A stretch of 64,000 nucleotides of DNA. Source: Citrobacter sp. JGM124 (lineage in GTDB: Bacteria; Pseudomonadota; Gammaproteobacteria; Enterobacterales; Enterobacteriaceae). Under the pieces are notes generated by a model. It did not search any database. It was not told the origin of the DNA and was given only the letters and a program-made list of their open reading frames with translations. Every line of letters starts with the position of its first letter. The stretch's first letter is position 1. The DNA lies in assembly GCF_018257795.1 (NCBI RefSeq), contig NZ_JAERJD010000003.1:310001-374000 (forward strand), read 5' to 3'. Positions 47,144-54,787 of this stretch are shown piece after piece. The translations under genes were made by a program, and so were the position numbers.

Positions 47144-48547
47144 ATGTCAATTGGTTTTTGGATAGTTCAAGGTGATAAAACCTCATGTGGAGGAAGTGTT
47201 CTGGAGGGACACCCTGAGGGAACAAGATTTGGCCCGAACCAGAACCGGCAGGCCGTCAATGGGAGTAAAGTATCCTGTGGAAAACATCCGGGGACCTACA
47301 GTGTCGGTGGAGGACACCCCGGAGAGATCATTCATGGATGTTATGCTGCCAGTACACTCTACAGTCGCTCAACGTGCCCATGTAAAGCGTTTTTTATTCC
47401 AACGCATACGTGGGCAAAGCACGGGCCGTATCAGGGAGGAAAAACACGTGAAACTGTTCCGATGATCGGTAGGGTAGTGGCTCCCGCTTCTCCTGAATTT
47501 GAAGAACCAGCTCAACATGCCCAGACTGCTAAAAAACCACATAAGGATGAAACCAAACGTGAACCAGTAGATGCTGGTTTCTGTGTTCTGCCTTATGGTG
47601 CAGAAACTGAAGCGTATGAAAAATACCTGTTTGAAGGCAACCCGCCAGCGGGGACACGTGAACTTTATCTGTTATTAAATGGACAAGGTAAGGAATACAA
47701 AGCCGGTTCTATCATGCTGATTGTTGATCCTGATAAACAGGATGATGAACAGGTAGCGCACATGAAGGAAGCTAAGCAGCGTATTGATGCAGCATTAGAA
47801 CCCCTTACAAATAAAGAGGCTAATTTTCTACATAGTCATTATGCAACGATAGCAAATTTTAGCAATATTGCTGATAAGGGAATAGGCCTTGCTGCTGAGC
47901 CTGTTGGAAAATATTTCGAGAATATAGAAAAAATCCTAAAAGAGATTCAGGACACTTACAAGAACACCTATATGACACGAGGTGCTTTAATTGGTGAGCA
48001 GTTCTATGTAAAACGTGCTCAATTGTTCAATAAGCTTGAGCAGGTACTTAAAGTCGGGTTTCTGAACAAAGGAATGAAGTTTGGGGAGTATACAAAAATA
48101 AAAAATGCTTTGGGCTTGTCGACAAGTTCGATTACCTATAAATGGAATCAAACAGGAATCAGCGATATTGAAGGTTATGCGACACATATCGAACGTGCAG
48201 CTAAATATGTTAAAGCAATGCGTTATACTGGTTATGTAGGAATAGGTTTTAGTGCTCTTCACTCGATTAATGAAATAAATGAAGCATGTTCCGTTTCCCG
48301 AGAAGAAGAGTGTACCAGGAAAAAATATACTGAGATTAGTAGTTTTATTGGGGGTACAGGGCTTGGTATTGGTGCAGGTTATTTAGCCGCCCCTGCATGT
48401 ATCGCGATTGGTGTAGGAACTGCTGGTATAGGCGGATTAGCATGTCTTGTCATTGTTGGTGGCACTGCAGGTTATGCTGGTTCAGAACTTGGCAGCGTTG
48501 GCGGTGAAGCAATGGGAAATAAGGTATATGAAATATATGGAAAATAA
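47144..48547 (+). CDS. PAAR-domain protein with C-terminal glycine-rich membrane region, probable T6SS effector
   Basis: 467 aa. The N-terminal ~100 residues are a PAAR-like spike-tip module rich in glycine, histidine and cysteine (GDKTSCGGSVLEGHP, VSCGKHPGTYSVGGGHPGE, HGCY). PAAR proteins sit on VgrG and deliver fused toxins by type VI secretion. A linker and mixed helical middle follow (110-360). The last 107 residues contain a long hydrophobic glycine-zipper-like stretch at about 401-446 (GGTGLGIGAGYLAAPACIA, then GIGGLACLVIVGGTAGYAG). This is consistent with a pore-forming or membrane-inserting toxin, but no named toxin domain was recognised. Good Shine-Dalgarno (AAAGGA). A membrane-protein gene overlaps its end. 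Confidence 0.78.
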   Translation: MSIGFWIVQGDKTSCGGSVLEGHPEGTRFGPNQNRQAVNGSKVSCGKHPGTYSVGGGHPGEIIHGCYAASTLYSRSTCPCKAFFIPTHTWAKHGPYQGGKTRETVPMIGRVVAPASPEFEEPAQHAQTAKKPHKDETKREPVDAGFCVLPYGAETEAYEKYLFEGNPPAGTRELYLLLNGQGKEYKAGSIMLIVDPDKQDDEQVAHMKEAKQRIDAALEPLTNKEANFLHSHYATIANFSNIADKGIGLAAEPVGKYFENIEKILKEIQDTYKNTYMTRGALIGEQFYVKRAQLFNKLEQVLKVGFLNKGMKFGEYTKIKNALGLSTSSITYKWNQTGISDIEGYATHIERAAKYVKAMRYTGYVGIGFSALHSINEINEACSVSREEECTRKKYTEISSFIGGTGLGIGAGYLAAPACIAIGVGTAGIGGLACLVIVGGTAGYAGSELGSVGGEAMGNKVYEIYGK

Positions 48548-48950
48548 ATTTTTCAGTGATATAAAGGAAATGGTAATGGCTATCCTCATCGCCATCGCTT
48601 TATTGTCAACATTGCTTTGTTTCATTCAATATTTAATATCAAAGCGACATTTCAATGAAACTTGTGAAGTATTTAAAGATAAGTTTAAGAAGTTACCGAC
48701 TCAAGTAATGATATATCAGCATTCCGGGTTCTTTTTTTCTTTTATGCGAGATTCTTTTTTTATTATTGCGTTGCTTGCAAAAGAAAAAAGCTTTTATACA
48801 CGAGATATGAATGTTGATGAAATAAAATTCATTAAAAGCCTCCCATCAAAAAAAACTCAATGGATAAAAATAAAAGTCATCGTGACTTTATTTAGCTTTA
48901 TCTCTTACCTGACTGCTTTGATTTATTATTTGATGGTGATGCGAAGTTAA
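48528..48950 (+). CDS. Small membrane protein overlapping the PAAR gene, probable immunity protein
   Basis: 140 aa from ATG 48528, which overlaps the effector gene by 20 bp (an in-frame ATG at 48537 is the alternative; AAGG precedes the first). Two clear membrane helices: about residues 15-37 (MVMAILIAIALLSTLLCFI) and 114-137 (IKVIVTLFSFISYLTALIYY), with a basic soluble loop between. No family recognised. Overlap with a PAAR effector, same strand and small size, and inner-membrane location opposite a membrane-active C-terminus, argue for an immunity role. AT-rich and basic like many such proteins. Confidence 0.65.
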   Translation: MKYMENKFFSDIKEMVMAILIAIALLSTLLCFIQYLISKRHFNETCEVFKDKFKKLPTQVMIYQHSGFFFSFMRDSFFIIALLAKEKSFYTRDMNVDEIKFIKSLPSKKTQWIKIKVIVTLFSFISYLTALIYYLMVMRS

Positions 48951-49144
48951 CTGACCTGACTACTTTAATTTGTAAGTTTACATTCTTTTAAAAGGCAGTA
49001 CATGAAATTTACCTTGAACAGGAATGTAGATTATTAGAGGTCGCTGCTTAATGTGTATGGGTACTCATTTTTGCCTGATTTAGCATTATCAACCTTAATG
49101 ATGGGCGGCCCCTGGCTTTTATTTGCCAGGCCAGGAGCGGTGAG

Positions 49145-49378
49145 TTACTGCCACTGGGTTTGTCCTTGTTTCACCGCGGCCATGATGGCCGCCCCGGTGT
49201 TCTGGTATTCCGGCAAGGATAACACTCGCCATTGGCCATTTTGGAAGGCTAACAGGCAGCAACGGGTATCAATGGTATTTTTGATGGCAAAGGTACGGAT
49301 ATCTGTGGAGGGGGTAGGCAGCCCTTCACCTGGGCGGGGGAAGTAGATCCGCACCCCGGAAATAATGATGTTATCCAT
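49145..49378 (-). CDS. Small protein of unknown function, downstream of the DinI-like gene
   Basis: 77 aa, MDNIIISGVRIYFPRPGEGL at the start and QNGQWRVLSLPEYQNTGAAI in the second half; no family recognised, no signal peptide or membrane helix. AGGGAG precedes the ATG, and the gene begins 5 bp after the dinI-like stop, so it should be part of the same SOS-controlled transcript. A short hairpin (CCTGGC 49111-49116 with GCCAGG 49125-49130) follows but lacks a T-run. Confidence 0.62.
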   Translation of the reverse strand: MDNIIISGVRIYFPRPGEGLPTPSTDIRTFAIKNTIDTRCCLLAFQNGQWRVLSLPEYQNTGAAIMAAVKQGQTQWQ

Positions 49379-49383
49379 GGTGC

Positions 49384-49623
49384 TTACTCCCTGACCAGCC
49401 AGAATTCAGCGTCTTCAAACATGTCTTCAATTAAGCGGTTAAGGCGTTCTTTTTCAAACTTGGTGCAGTCGCTGTTCACCGCATTGGTTTGCATCGGTTT
49501 TACCCTGACGGCAGCATCAGGGAAGACCCGTTGGACACGGCGGGTTAGCTCCTCAAGAATTATTTCCTGGGCACCGGGCAAACCGGCAACATTGCGTTTG
49601 TCATAGACGAGTTCAACGAACAT
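49384..49623 (-). CDS. DinI/MsgA-like protein
   Basis: 79 aa of the DinI family, close in pattern to Salmonella MsgA: MFVELVYDKRNVAGLPGAQE, then LTRRVQRVFPDAAVRVKPMQ and EKERLNRLIEDMFEDAEFW at the C-terminus. DinI binds RecA and modulates the SOS response; MsgA-type members are often prophage-borne. A Shine-Dalgarno (AAGGATG) and a near-perfect LexA box precede it, so SOS induction is expected. It is in an accessory pocket, with no other prophage gene visible. Confidence 0.88.
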   Translation of the reverse strand: MFVELVYDKRNVAGLPGAQEIILEELTRRVQRVFPDAAVRVKPMQTNAVNSDCTKFEKERLNRLIEDMFEDAEFWLVRE

Positions 49624-49638
49624 GAGGCATCCTTATAA

Positions 49639-49658
49639 TACTGTTTTAATATACAGTA
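49639..49658 (-). promoter_or_regulatory. LexA box (SOS operator) of the DinI-like operon
   Basis: Reads TACTGTATATTAAAACAGTA on the minus strand. The CTG-N10-CAG core (49656-49641) has the alternating TA-rich centre of strong SOS boxes. It ends 16 bp before the ATG at 49623, so bound LexA would block transcription. Confidence 0.92.
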
Positions 49659-49727
49659 TTATCGGTTTTAACCCTGGCGTCAATCCTCAATGATGGGCGG
49701 AGCAGATAATGTTTCTTTGCCAGCGGA

Positions 49728-49754
49728 AACTAAAGGCAGCCCAAAAGGGCTGCC
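49728..49754 (-). terminator. Terminator of the siderophore receptor gene
   Basis: On the minus strand GGCAGCCC (49754-49747) and GGGCTGCC (49742-49735) form a perfect 8-bp stem with a TTTT loop, followed by TTTAGTTT. It is 7 bp after the receptor stop. Confidence 0.85.
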
Positions 49755-49760
49755 GTCAGG

Positions 49761-51851
49761 TCAGAACTTCCAGGACAGGCTGCCAACAATGCTTCGTTCA
49801 GCCCCAAAATAGCAGTAAGAGAGTGAATTACAGGCAGCAACATAACGCTTGTCTGTCAGGTTATTGACGTTGAGCTGTGCGCTTAAGCCTTTAATGCCCA
49901 CTTTCGCCAGATCATAACCGACAGCCAGGTCTACCAGGGTGTAGGAAGGCAGGGTATGGGTGTTCTGGCGGTCGGTGGTAACGCCGTTTACATAACGCAC
50001 ACCCGAGGCGAGGGTCAGGCCATCCAGCGGGCCGCTTGCCACATCATAACTTAGCCAGGTGCTGGCCATATTACGTGGAGCATACACGGCGCGTTTGCCC
50101 TGTTCTTCCGGGCTACTTTTCTTGTAACTGATATCGGTATAGGTGTAGGCCGCCTGCAGACGCAGGTTTTCTGCTATCTCGCCCACCGCTTCCAGTTCTA
50201 CCCCTTCAGATTCTATTTCGCCAATAGAACGATACGGGGAGTCAGGCTCCTCTTTGGTGGCAATGTTTTTCTGATTAATACGGAAGACGGAGGCGCTGAA
50301 CTGGCTGTTCATGCCCTCAGGCTCATATTTCAGGCCTGCTTCCCACTGTTTCCCCGTCATGGGTTTCAGCAAATCACCTTTTTCATCGGTGAAGCTGGTT
50401 GGTGTAAAGGAAGTCGAGTAGCTGACATAAGGCGCGATACCGCTATCAAACAGATAGAGCAGGGCCGCACGGCTACTGAAGTTGTTTTTATCCAGCCCGC
50501 TGGTGGAGTTATCCAGTTTATTGATATTGGTTATCTTAACCTGGTCAAAACGCCCGCCAAGGGTCAGTCGCCAGTTGTCCAATGAGACCTGGTCTTGCAG
50601 ATAGTAACCCGTCTGACGCAGCTTATGCTGTTCCTTGCCCCACATTGAGATACTGATGGGGTTAGCCCCATAGGTAGGGTTAAATGCATTCAGTGGCGGG
50701 AATTGGCCCGAATACCCGGTGGTATTATTGCTTCTGTCCTGATAATCAATACCGATCAGTACCCGATGATTCAGTAACCCGGTACTAAAACTGCCGTCGA
50801 TATTGTTATCAAGGGTGATGGCATTCATCTGTTCGTCAGAGCCGGAATAACCGCGGTTTAGCTCATTTTCATTTAGCCAGCCAGCGGCATAGACCTGATT
50901 AAGCTCAACTTTGGTATGCAGATAGCGCAATTTTTGACGGACTGCCCAGCCACTGTCAAACAGGTGTTCAATATCGTACCCCACCATGGTTTCCCGGCGG
51001 TCGTATTTATCGTAGTCTGACTCACCTTCATAGAAGGTGTTGGAAATTTTGTGGCCATCGTGGGGAACCACGGTGCCCTCATAAGGCAAGCCTGAGTGAC
51101 TGCCTCCTTCCGGGTCCCGGTGCAGGTAAGCCATTACATCAAGGCGGGTGTTATCAGTGATTCGCCAGGTCAGGCTGGGCATGATGGCATAACGCTCTTC
51201 TTTTAGCGGGCTGAACTGTGAGTCCGCGTAACGCGTCATACCACTAATACGCCCCGCGACCCGGTCGTTGTCATCCAGGGCGCCGGTCACATCAAACATT
51301 GCTCCCCGTTGTTTGTTGTTTCCCCCAAACAGTTTTATTTCTCCCCCGGTATCGAAAGAGGGTTTGCGGGAGGTCAGGGCAACAATCCCCCCGGGGGATG
51401 ATCGGCCATACAGTACGGAAGCAGGGCCCCGTACTACTTCAATGTTTTCTAAAAACCAGGGGTCAACGACCAGTGAACTATGGGAGTTGGTATCCCCCAT
51501 CATTTTTAGCCCGTCAAGATAAATATTATCGAGGCTGCCGTCAGAAAAGCCACGCATCACAATGTAGTCAAAGCGGTTTGATGCGCCTATCTGGTTACTG
51601 TATACCCCTGGGGTATAAGTGACCGCCTGGTGTACGCTGGTCGCTCCTTGCTCTTCAAACTGTTCCCGGGTAATGATTGAAACTGCTTGTGGTGTTTCAA
51701 TATCCGGGGTTGCCAGTTTGGTGGCACCACGTTGTACCTGGGAGGTAACAATGAGGGTATCGTTTTTGGCATTTTCCTCAGCGAGTACCGGTAAAGTGAT
51801 ACTCCCGGTGACGACGCCCACCAGTAGTGCCAGACGCGTTTTAGTCAACAT
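49761..51851 (-). CDS. foxA: TonB-dependent hydroxamate siderophore receptor (FoxA/FhuA-like)
   Basis: Outer-membrane beta-barrel of 696 aa for ferric siderophore uptake. Signal peptide with likely cleavage after TLPVLA; TonB box region DTLIVTSQ; plug domain with IETPQAVSIITREQFEEQ and VVRGPASVLYGRSSPGGIV; C-terminal strand ends SIVGSLSWKF. The cysteine pair in AACNSLSYCYFGAERS near the C-terminus is typical of the FhuA/FoxA hydroxamate group. Ferrioxamine is the most likely ligand, not proven. Start at ATG 51851: GGAG lies six bases upstream, favouring it over the TTG (51863) and ATG (51857). A Fur-box-like site precedes it. Confidence 0.85.
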   Translation of the reverse strand: MLTKTRLALLVGVVTGSITLPVLAEENAKNDTLIVTSQVQRGATKLATPDIETPQAVSIITREQFEEQGATSVHQAVTYTPGVYSNQIGASNRFDYIVMRGFSDGSLDNIYLDGLKMMGDTNSHSSLVVDPWFLENIEVVRGPASVLYGRSSPGGIVALTSRKPSFDTGGEIKLFGGNNKQRGAMFDVTGALDDNDRVAGRISGMTRYADSQFSPLKEERYAIMPSLTWRITDNTRLDVMAYLHRDPEGGSHSGLPYEGTVVPHDGHKISNTFYEGESDYDKYDRRETMVGYDIEHLFDSGWAVRQKLRYLHTKVELNQVYAAGWLNENELNRGYSGSDEQMNAITLDNNIDGSFSTGLLNHRVLIGIDYQDRSNNTTGYSGQFPPLNAFNPTYGANPISISMWGKEQHKLRQTGYYLQDQVSLDNWRLTLGGRFDQVKITNINKLDNSTSGLDKNNFSSRAALLYLFDSGIAPYVSYSTSFTPTSFTDEKGDLLKPMTGKQWEAGLKYEPEGMNSQFSASVFRINQKNIATKEEPDSPYRSIGEIESEGVELEAVGEIAENLRLQAAYTYTDISYKKSSPEEQGKRAVYAPRNMASTWLSYDVASGPLDGLTLASGVRYVNGVTTDRQNTHTLPSYTLVDLAVGYDLAKVGIKGLSAQLNVNNLTDKRYVAACNSLSYCYFGAERSIVGSLSWKF

Positions 51852-51878
51852 CAACATCTCCAAAGGCCTTTTCTAATT

Positions 51879-51897
51879 GTTAATAAGAATTATTACC
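51879..51897 (-). promoter_or_regulatory. Fur-box-like site upstream of the siderophore receptor
   Basis: On the plus strand GTTAATAAGAATTATTACC (51879-51897) matches the 19-bp Fur consensus GATAATGATAATCATTATC at 14 positions by my count. It is 28 bp before the receptor ATG. Iron repression is the expected outcome. Confidence 0.75.
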
Positions 51898-51982
51898 TTT
51901 TTGAAGGGGTAAGCAGATATGCGCAATGTCAGGTTACATATGCGTAATGACAAACTGTTATGTCAGGGGCATATTTCCGTGG

Positions 51983-53011
51983 CTAGCGGGGGCGGCGAAT
52001 GTCTACCGGGGGTATACCATAGCGGCGACGGAAGGCTGTGGAGAAGTTAGTGGCATGCTGGTAACCGGACATCCATGCCGCTTGTTGCACACTGTGCCCT
52101 TCCAGCAAATAGCGATGGGCCAGAGCCAGGCGGCAGTCACGTAGAAAATCAAAGATAGTACAGCCATAAGCCAGCCGGAACTTACTCCGTAAACTACTGG
52201 CACTCATGGCGGCTTGCTGTGCCAGCCCATTCAGGCTGTATTCCTTTTCTGGTGACTGTTCCAGCAGCTTGCGAATATTTTCCAGCCGTTGATGTTCACA
52301 TCGCAGTGCCAGCGCCCCGGGTTTCAGGGCAATCTGCTGCTGATGCAACCCCTGACCCAGGAGTTGCATAATGAGGCCTTCAATAATCAGCTGGCGGGCA
52401 ACCCCCGTGCCGCTATCATGCTGTGCCCTGGCCAAACCGACCAGCAAATAATCCGGGACGTGCCAGGTCAGAGGTGGGGTATTGCTAAACTGCCACTCCT
52501 GTAATAACGCGCTCAGTAAACTACTGTGCCAGGCTTCTCCGGGATAGACCCCCAAAGACAGGGTTCTGAGTTTATGACCCGCCACATGGCGTACTGTCAT
52601 TGCGTGGTGGCTCGATAAACGGGTGGCAAAAGTCATGCCTGAGTGAATGCTATACTGCTGGCCATAGTGAGAGACCACCACATGCCCCTCCAGCACCACC
52701 AGCATATAGAGCGGGGACTCATGGCTTGAGAATGTTTCATAAGGTTCTAAAACCAGCACATCTGATTGCGTGAGGCTGATCCCGGAACCGAGGGTCATCT
52801 CTTCCACATCCCCCTGGAGTACGGCCACAGGGGTGGTGGCACCCTTAGGGTATTGTGGGAAGTGATAGTCAATGCCGTAACGCTTACCGTAGCGTTTAAA
52901 ATCCTCAATTAAGATGAATTTTTTTTGTGCGGGCACTAACACATTGGGATCTTGCAGCGTCACTGAAATCAGCCTGTTACTATCGGAAGATAATAGGGTA
53001 AAGATTATCAT
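51983..53011 (-). CDS. AraC-type regulator next to the siderophore receptor (PchR/YbtA/FoxR-like)
   Basis: 342 aa from ATG 53011. The C-terminal ~100 residues are an AraC helix-turn-helix domain: YSLNGLAQQAAMSASSLRSK and the second helix-turn-helix in VQQAAWMSGYQHATNFSTAF. The N-terminal part looks like the sensor of siderophore-responsive regulators such as PchR and YbtA. It is transcribed toward the receptor gene, 131 bp away. The start is unsure: ATG 53011 lies within a Fur-box-like site, GTG 52963 (preceded by ACAGG) would give 326 aa. Likely it senses the ferric siderophore and activates the receptor. Confidence 0.83.
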   Translation of the reverse strand: MIIFTLLSSDSNRLISVTLQDPNVLVPAQKKFILIEDFKRYGKRYGIDYHFPQYPKGATTPVAVLQGDVEEMTLGSGISLTQSDVLVLEPYETFSSHESPLYMLVVLEGHVVVSHYGQQYSIHSGMTFATRLSSHHAMTVRHVAGHKLRTLSLGVYPGEAWHSSLLSALLQEWQFSNTPPLTWHVPDYLLVGLARAQHDSGTGVARQLIIEGLIMQLLGQGLHQQQIALKPGALALRCEHQRLENIRKLLEQSPEKEYSLNGLAQQAAMSASSLRSKFRLAYGCTIFDFLRDCRLALAHRYLLEGHSVQQAAWMSGYQHATNFSTAFRRRYGIPPVDIRRPR

Positions 53012-53021
53012 TCTTATTAAC
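53003..53021 (-). promoter_or_regulatory. Fur-box-like site at the AraC-type regulator start
   Basis: On the minus strand GTTAATAAGAATGATAATC (53021-53003) matches the 19-bp Fur consensus at 14 positions by my count, and shares its first 12 bases with the site before the receptor. It suggests joint iron control of regulator and receptor. Confidence 0.72.
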
Positions 53022-53181
53022 CAGCGACAACATTCCTGCCTGCGGCCTGCCGGGAATCGGTGCATAGGGGCCATTTGGTGGTGTGCTGCACAGATTGGCT
53101 AAAAAACCAGACGCCACCACTGGGGGATGGGTATGGTTATATGAATATATCGTGGTTATCACAAGGGGGCAGAGAGGCAAT

Positions 53182-53652
53182 ATGTTTACTGTGAAACAGG
53201 TCGCGGCACGTAATCTGGTGGGATTTCACTGGATAGGCCCTTGGGAAGAAACGGTTCCCAGGGGGTTTGAATCTCTCTCCCGCTGGACTCGTGATCATCA
53301 GCTCCAGGGGGAAAAGCTGGCGGTCTATTATGATGATCCCGACCAGGTGCCAGCAGATCGGTTACGTTGTGACACGGCGATTGCCGTCGGGGACAACTTT
53401 GTACTGCCTGCGGGGAGCGAAGGCGCCCGGTTAATCACTCTCCCTGGGGGGCTTTATGCCGTCGGGCTGGCAGAAATTGAGAATAATGCCTTTTTTGAGG
53501 CCTGGGAGCAGTTGTTTGATCAAGTCGAAGCAGACGCCCGATATCGGCTCACGGGGAAACCCTGCTATGAACGTTACCTTCATGAGGGAGAGCAGTCCGG
53601 TATTTGGGTGCTGGAAATGCTGATCCCTGTCACGCAGATTCAGGAGTCATAA
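53182..53652 (+). CDS. sbmC: SbmC/GyrI-like DNA gyrase inhibitor
   Basis: 156 aa, the length of E. coli SbmC, a GyrI-like protein that blocks DNA gyrase supercoiling and protects against microcin B17. Shared pattern: VGFHWIGPWEETVPRGFESL, then VYYDDPDQVPADRLRCDTAI, and CYERYLHEGEQSGIWVLEM. The position between sbcB and tmaR also fits the E. coli order. ATG 53182 follows AGAGGC; the open frame upstream from 53083 is not family sequence. E. coli sbmC is SOS-regulated; no CTG-N10-CAG box was seen just upstream here. Confidence 0.85.
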   Translation: MFTVKQVAARNLVGFHWIGPWEETVPRGFESLSRWTRDHQLQGEKLAVYYDDPDQVPADRLRCDTAIAVGDNFVLPAGSEGARLITLPGGLYAVGLAEIENNAFFEAWEQLFDQVEADARYRLTGKPCYERYLHEGEQSGIWVLEMLIPVTQIQES

Positions 53653-53653
53653 C

Positions 53654-54088
53654 ATGCTGGATGTCACAACCGGGCTGAGTGTTCTGTTTATTGCCGGGTA
53701 TGGCCCTATTACCCGAGATTGCCCGGCAAGCCAGGCCTTTTATCAGCAGACACTGGGTTTACCCTTAAAAGGGCTACCCGGTAATGAAAGCTATCTTTCA
53801 CTGGAAACCGGGGCCCTGGACGGGGTGAAACATTTTGCTATCTGGCCCCTGGAACAGGCGGCACAATCCTGTTTTGGGCATGCCGAATGGCCAGGGACGA
53901 GCCCTGTGCCACAGTGCTGGGTAGAGTTTGAAGTGGATTCCCTTGAGGGAGCAAGCCAGGTACTAAAAGATAAAGGGTATCAACTACTGGTTGATAATCA
54001 GCATGAGCCATGGGGGCAGCGCGTCACCCGATTACTTAGCCCGGAAGGGCTGCTGGTGGGGCTGACTATCACCCCCTGGTTGCGATAA
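53654..54088 (+). CDS. VOC (glyoxalase/dioxygenase) superfamily protein
   Basis: 144 aa, with the beta-alpha-beta-beta-beta module of the vicinal oxygen chelate fold: FIAGYGPITRDCPASQAFYQ, then LSLETGALDGVKHFAIWPL, and LVDNQHEPWGQRVTRLLSPE, GLLVGLTITPWL. A single copy of the paired module may act as a homodimer. It follows sbmC by 1 base after the stop (AGGAG overlaps the end of sbmC), so the two are one operon. Possible roles are drug or antibiotic binding (bleomycin-resistance-like) or a small-molecule enzyme; the substrate is unknown. Confidence 0.72.
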   Translation: MLDVTTGLSVLFIAGYGPITRDCPASQAFYQQTLGLPLKGLPGNESYLSLETGALDGVKHFAIWPLEQAAQSCFGHAEWPGTSPVPQCWVEFEVDSLEGASQVLKDKGYQLLVDNQHEPWGQRVTRLLSPEGLLVGLTITPWLR

Positions 54089-54340
54089 CTTGGGGGAGTA
54101 TTGAAAGCGCAGCTTTAATGGGGCTTCACCAGAAAAAACGGGTGTGCTCTCATTTGCCTGTTTACTCAGGTATTTTATGGCAAAATTTTATCAGCTTGTT
54201 TCGATTCAGCCATAATTGGGGTTAAGATAGCCTGAGTTCGTTTATTCTCTCAGTAACGCATTGTCATTCAGGTGCGCTATAACTTAAGGTAGTAGTCATA
54301 GCCTAATGAGTCCGATTGCCAATTTAGCCAAGGTGTGAAA

Positions 54341-54676
54341 ATGGAAAATAGTAAACCTTCATTTCAGGACGTTCTCGATTTTGTTCGTCTGTTCCGTCGT
54401 AAAAACAAACTGCAGCGTGAAATTCAGGATGCAGAGAAAAAAATCCGCGACAACAAAAAACGGGTGTTACTGCTGGAGAACCTGAGCGAATACATTAAGC
54501 CAGGCATGAGTATCGAAGCGGTACAAGAGATTATCGCCAGCATGAGAACTGACTATGATGACCGCGTTGACGATTACATTATTAAAAGCGCGGAGTTGTC
54601 AAAAGAGCGTCGTGAAATTTCCGCGAAGCTGAAACTGATTGGCGAACAGAAGAAAACTGAAGCCAAGTCTGCCTGA
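54341..54676 (+). CDS. tmaR: TmaR (YeeX), DUF496 polar organiser
   Basis: 111 aa, long coiled-coil rich protein, starting [18 protein letters not shown] and continuing [21 protein letters not shown]. coli TmaR forms polar clusters and sequesters enzyme I of the PTS there, tuning sugar uptake. The ATG at 54341 fits the family N-terminus; a GTG two codons earlier is in frame. AAGG precedes. Followed by a strong terminator. Confidence 0.93.
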   Translation: MENSKPSFQDVLDFVRLFRRKNKLQREIQDAEKKIRDNKKRVLLLENLSEYIKPGMSIEAVQEIIASMRTDYDDRVDDYIIKSAELSKERREISAKLKLIGEQKKTEAKSA

Positions 54677-54693
54677 GAGTAATGGACTGTGAT

Positions 54694-54744
54694 AAGCCGT
54701 CTGATGCCTCCTTCTGATATTGGGGGGTGTCAGGCGGCTTTTTT
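54694..54744 (+). terminator. tmaR terminator
   Basis: AAGCCGTCTGATGCC (54694-54708) pairs with GGTGTCAGGCGGCTT (54726-54740), with G-T pairs, and is followed by TTTT. It separates tmaR from cbiB. Confidence 0.85.
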
Positions 54745-54787
54745 ATCGGCTTGCCTGGCAGGCATAAGCGAGAAATAAAGGGCCTGT

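Larger units (their letters stand above)
49097..49700. repeat. 12-bp direct repeats flanking the DinI-like cassette
   Basis: AATGATGGGCGG occurs at 49097-49108 and again at 49689-49700. Including the preceding bases (CCTTAATG... and CCTCAATG...) 15 of 16 positions agree. The two copies bracket the 77-aa gene, the DinI-like gene and its LexA box, 592 bp start to start. They may be insertion or recombination scars. Confidence 0.6.

Noticed and set aside
54677..54787. Cobalamin riboswitch before cbiB
   Set aside because: The interval is only 111 bp, holds the tmaR terminator, and shows no B12-box-like sequence.
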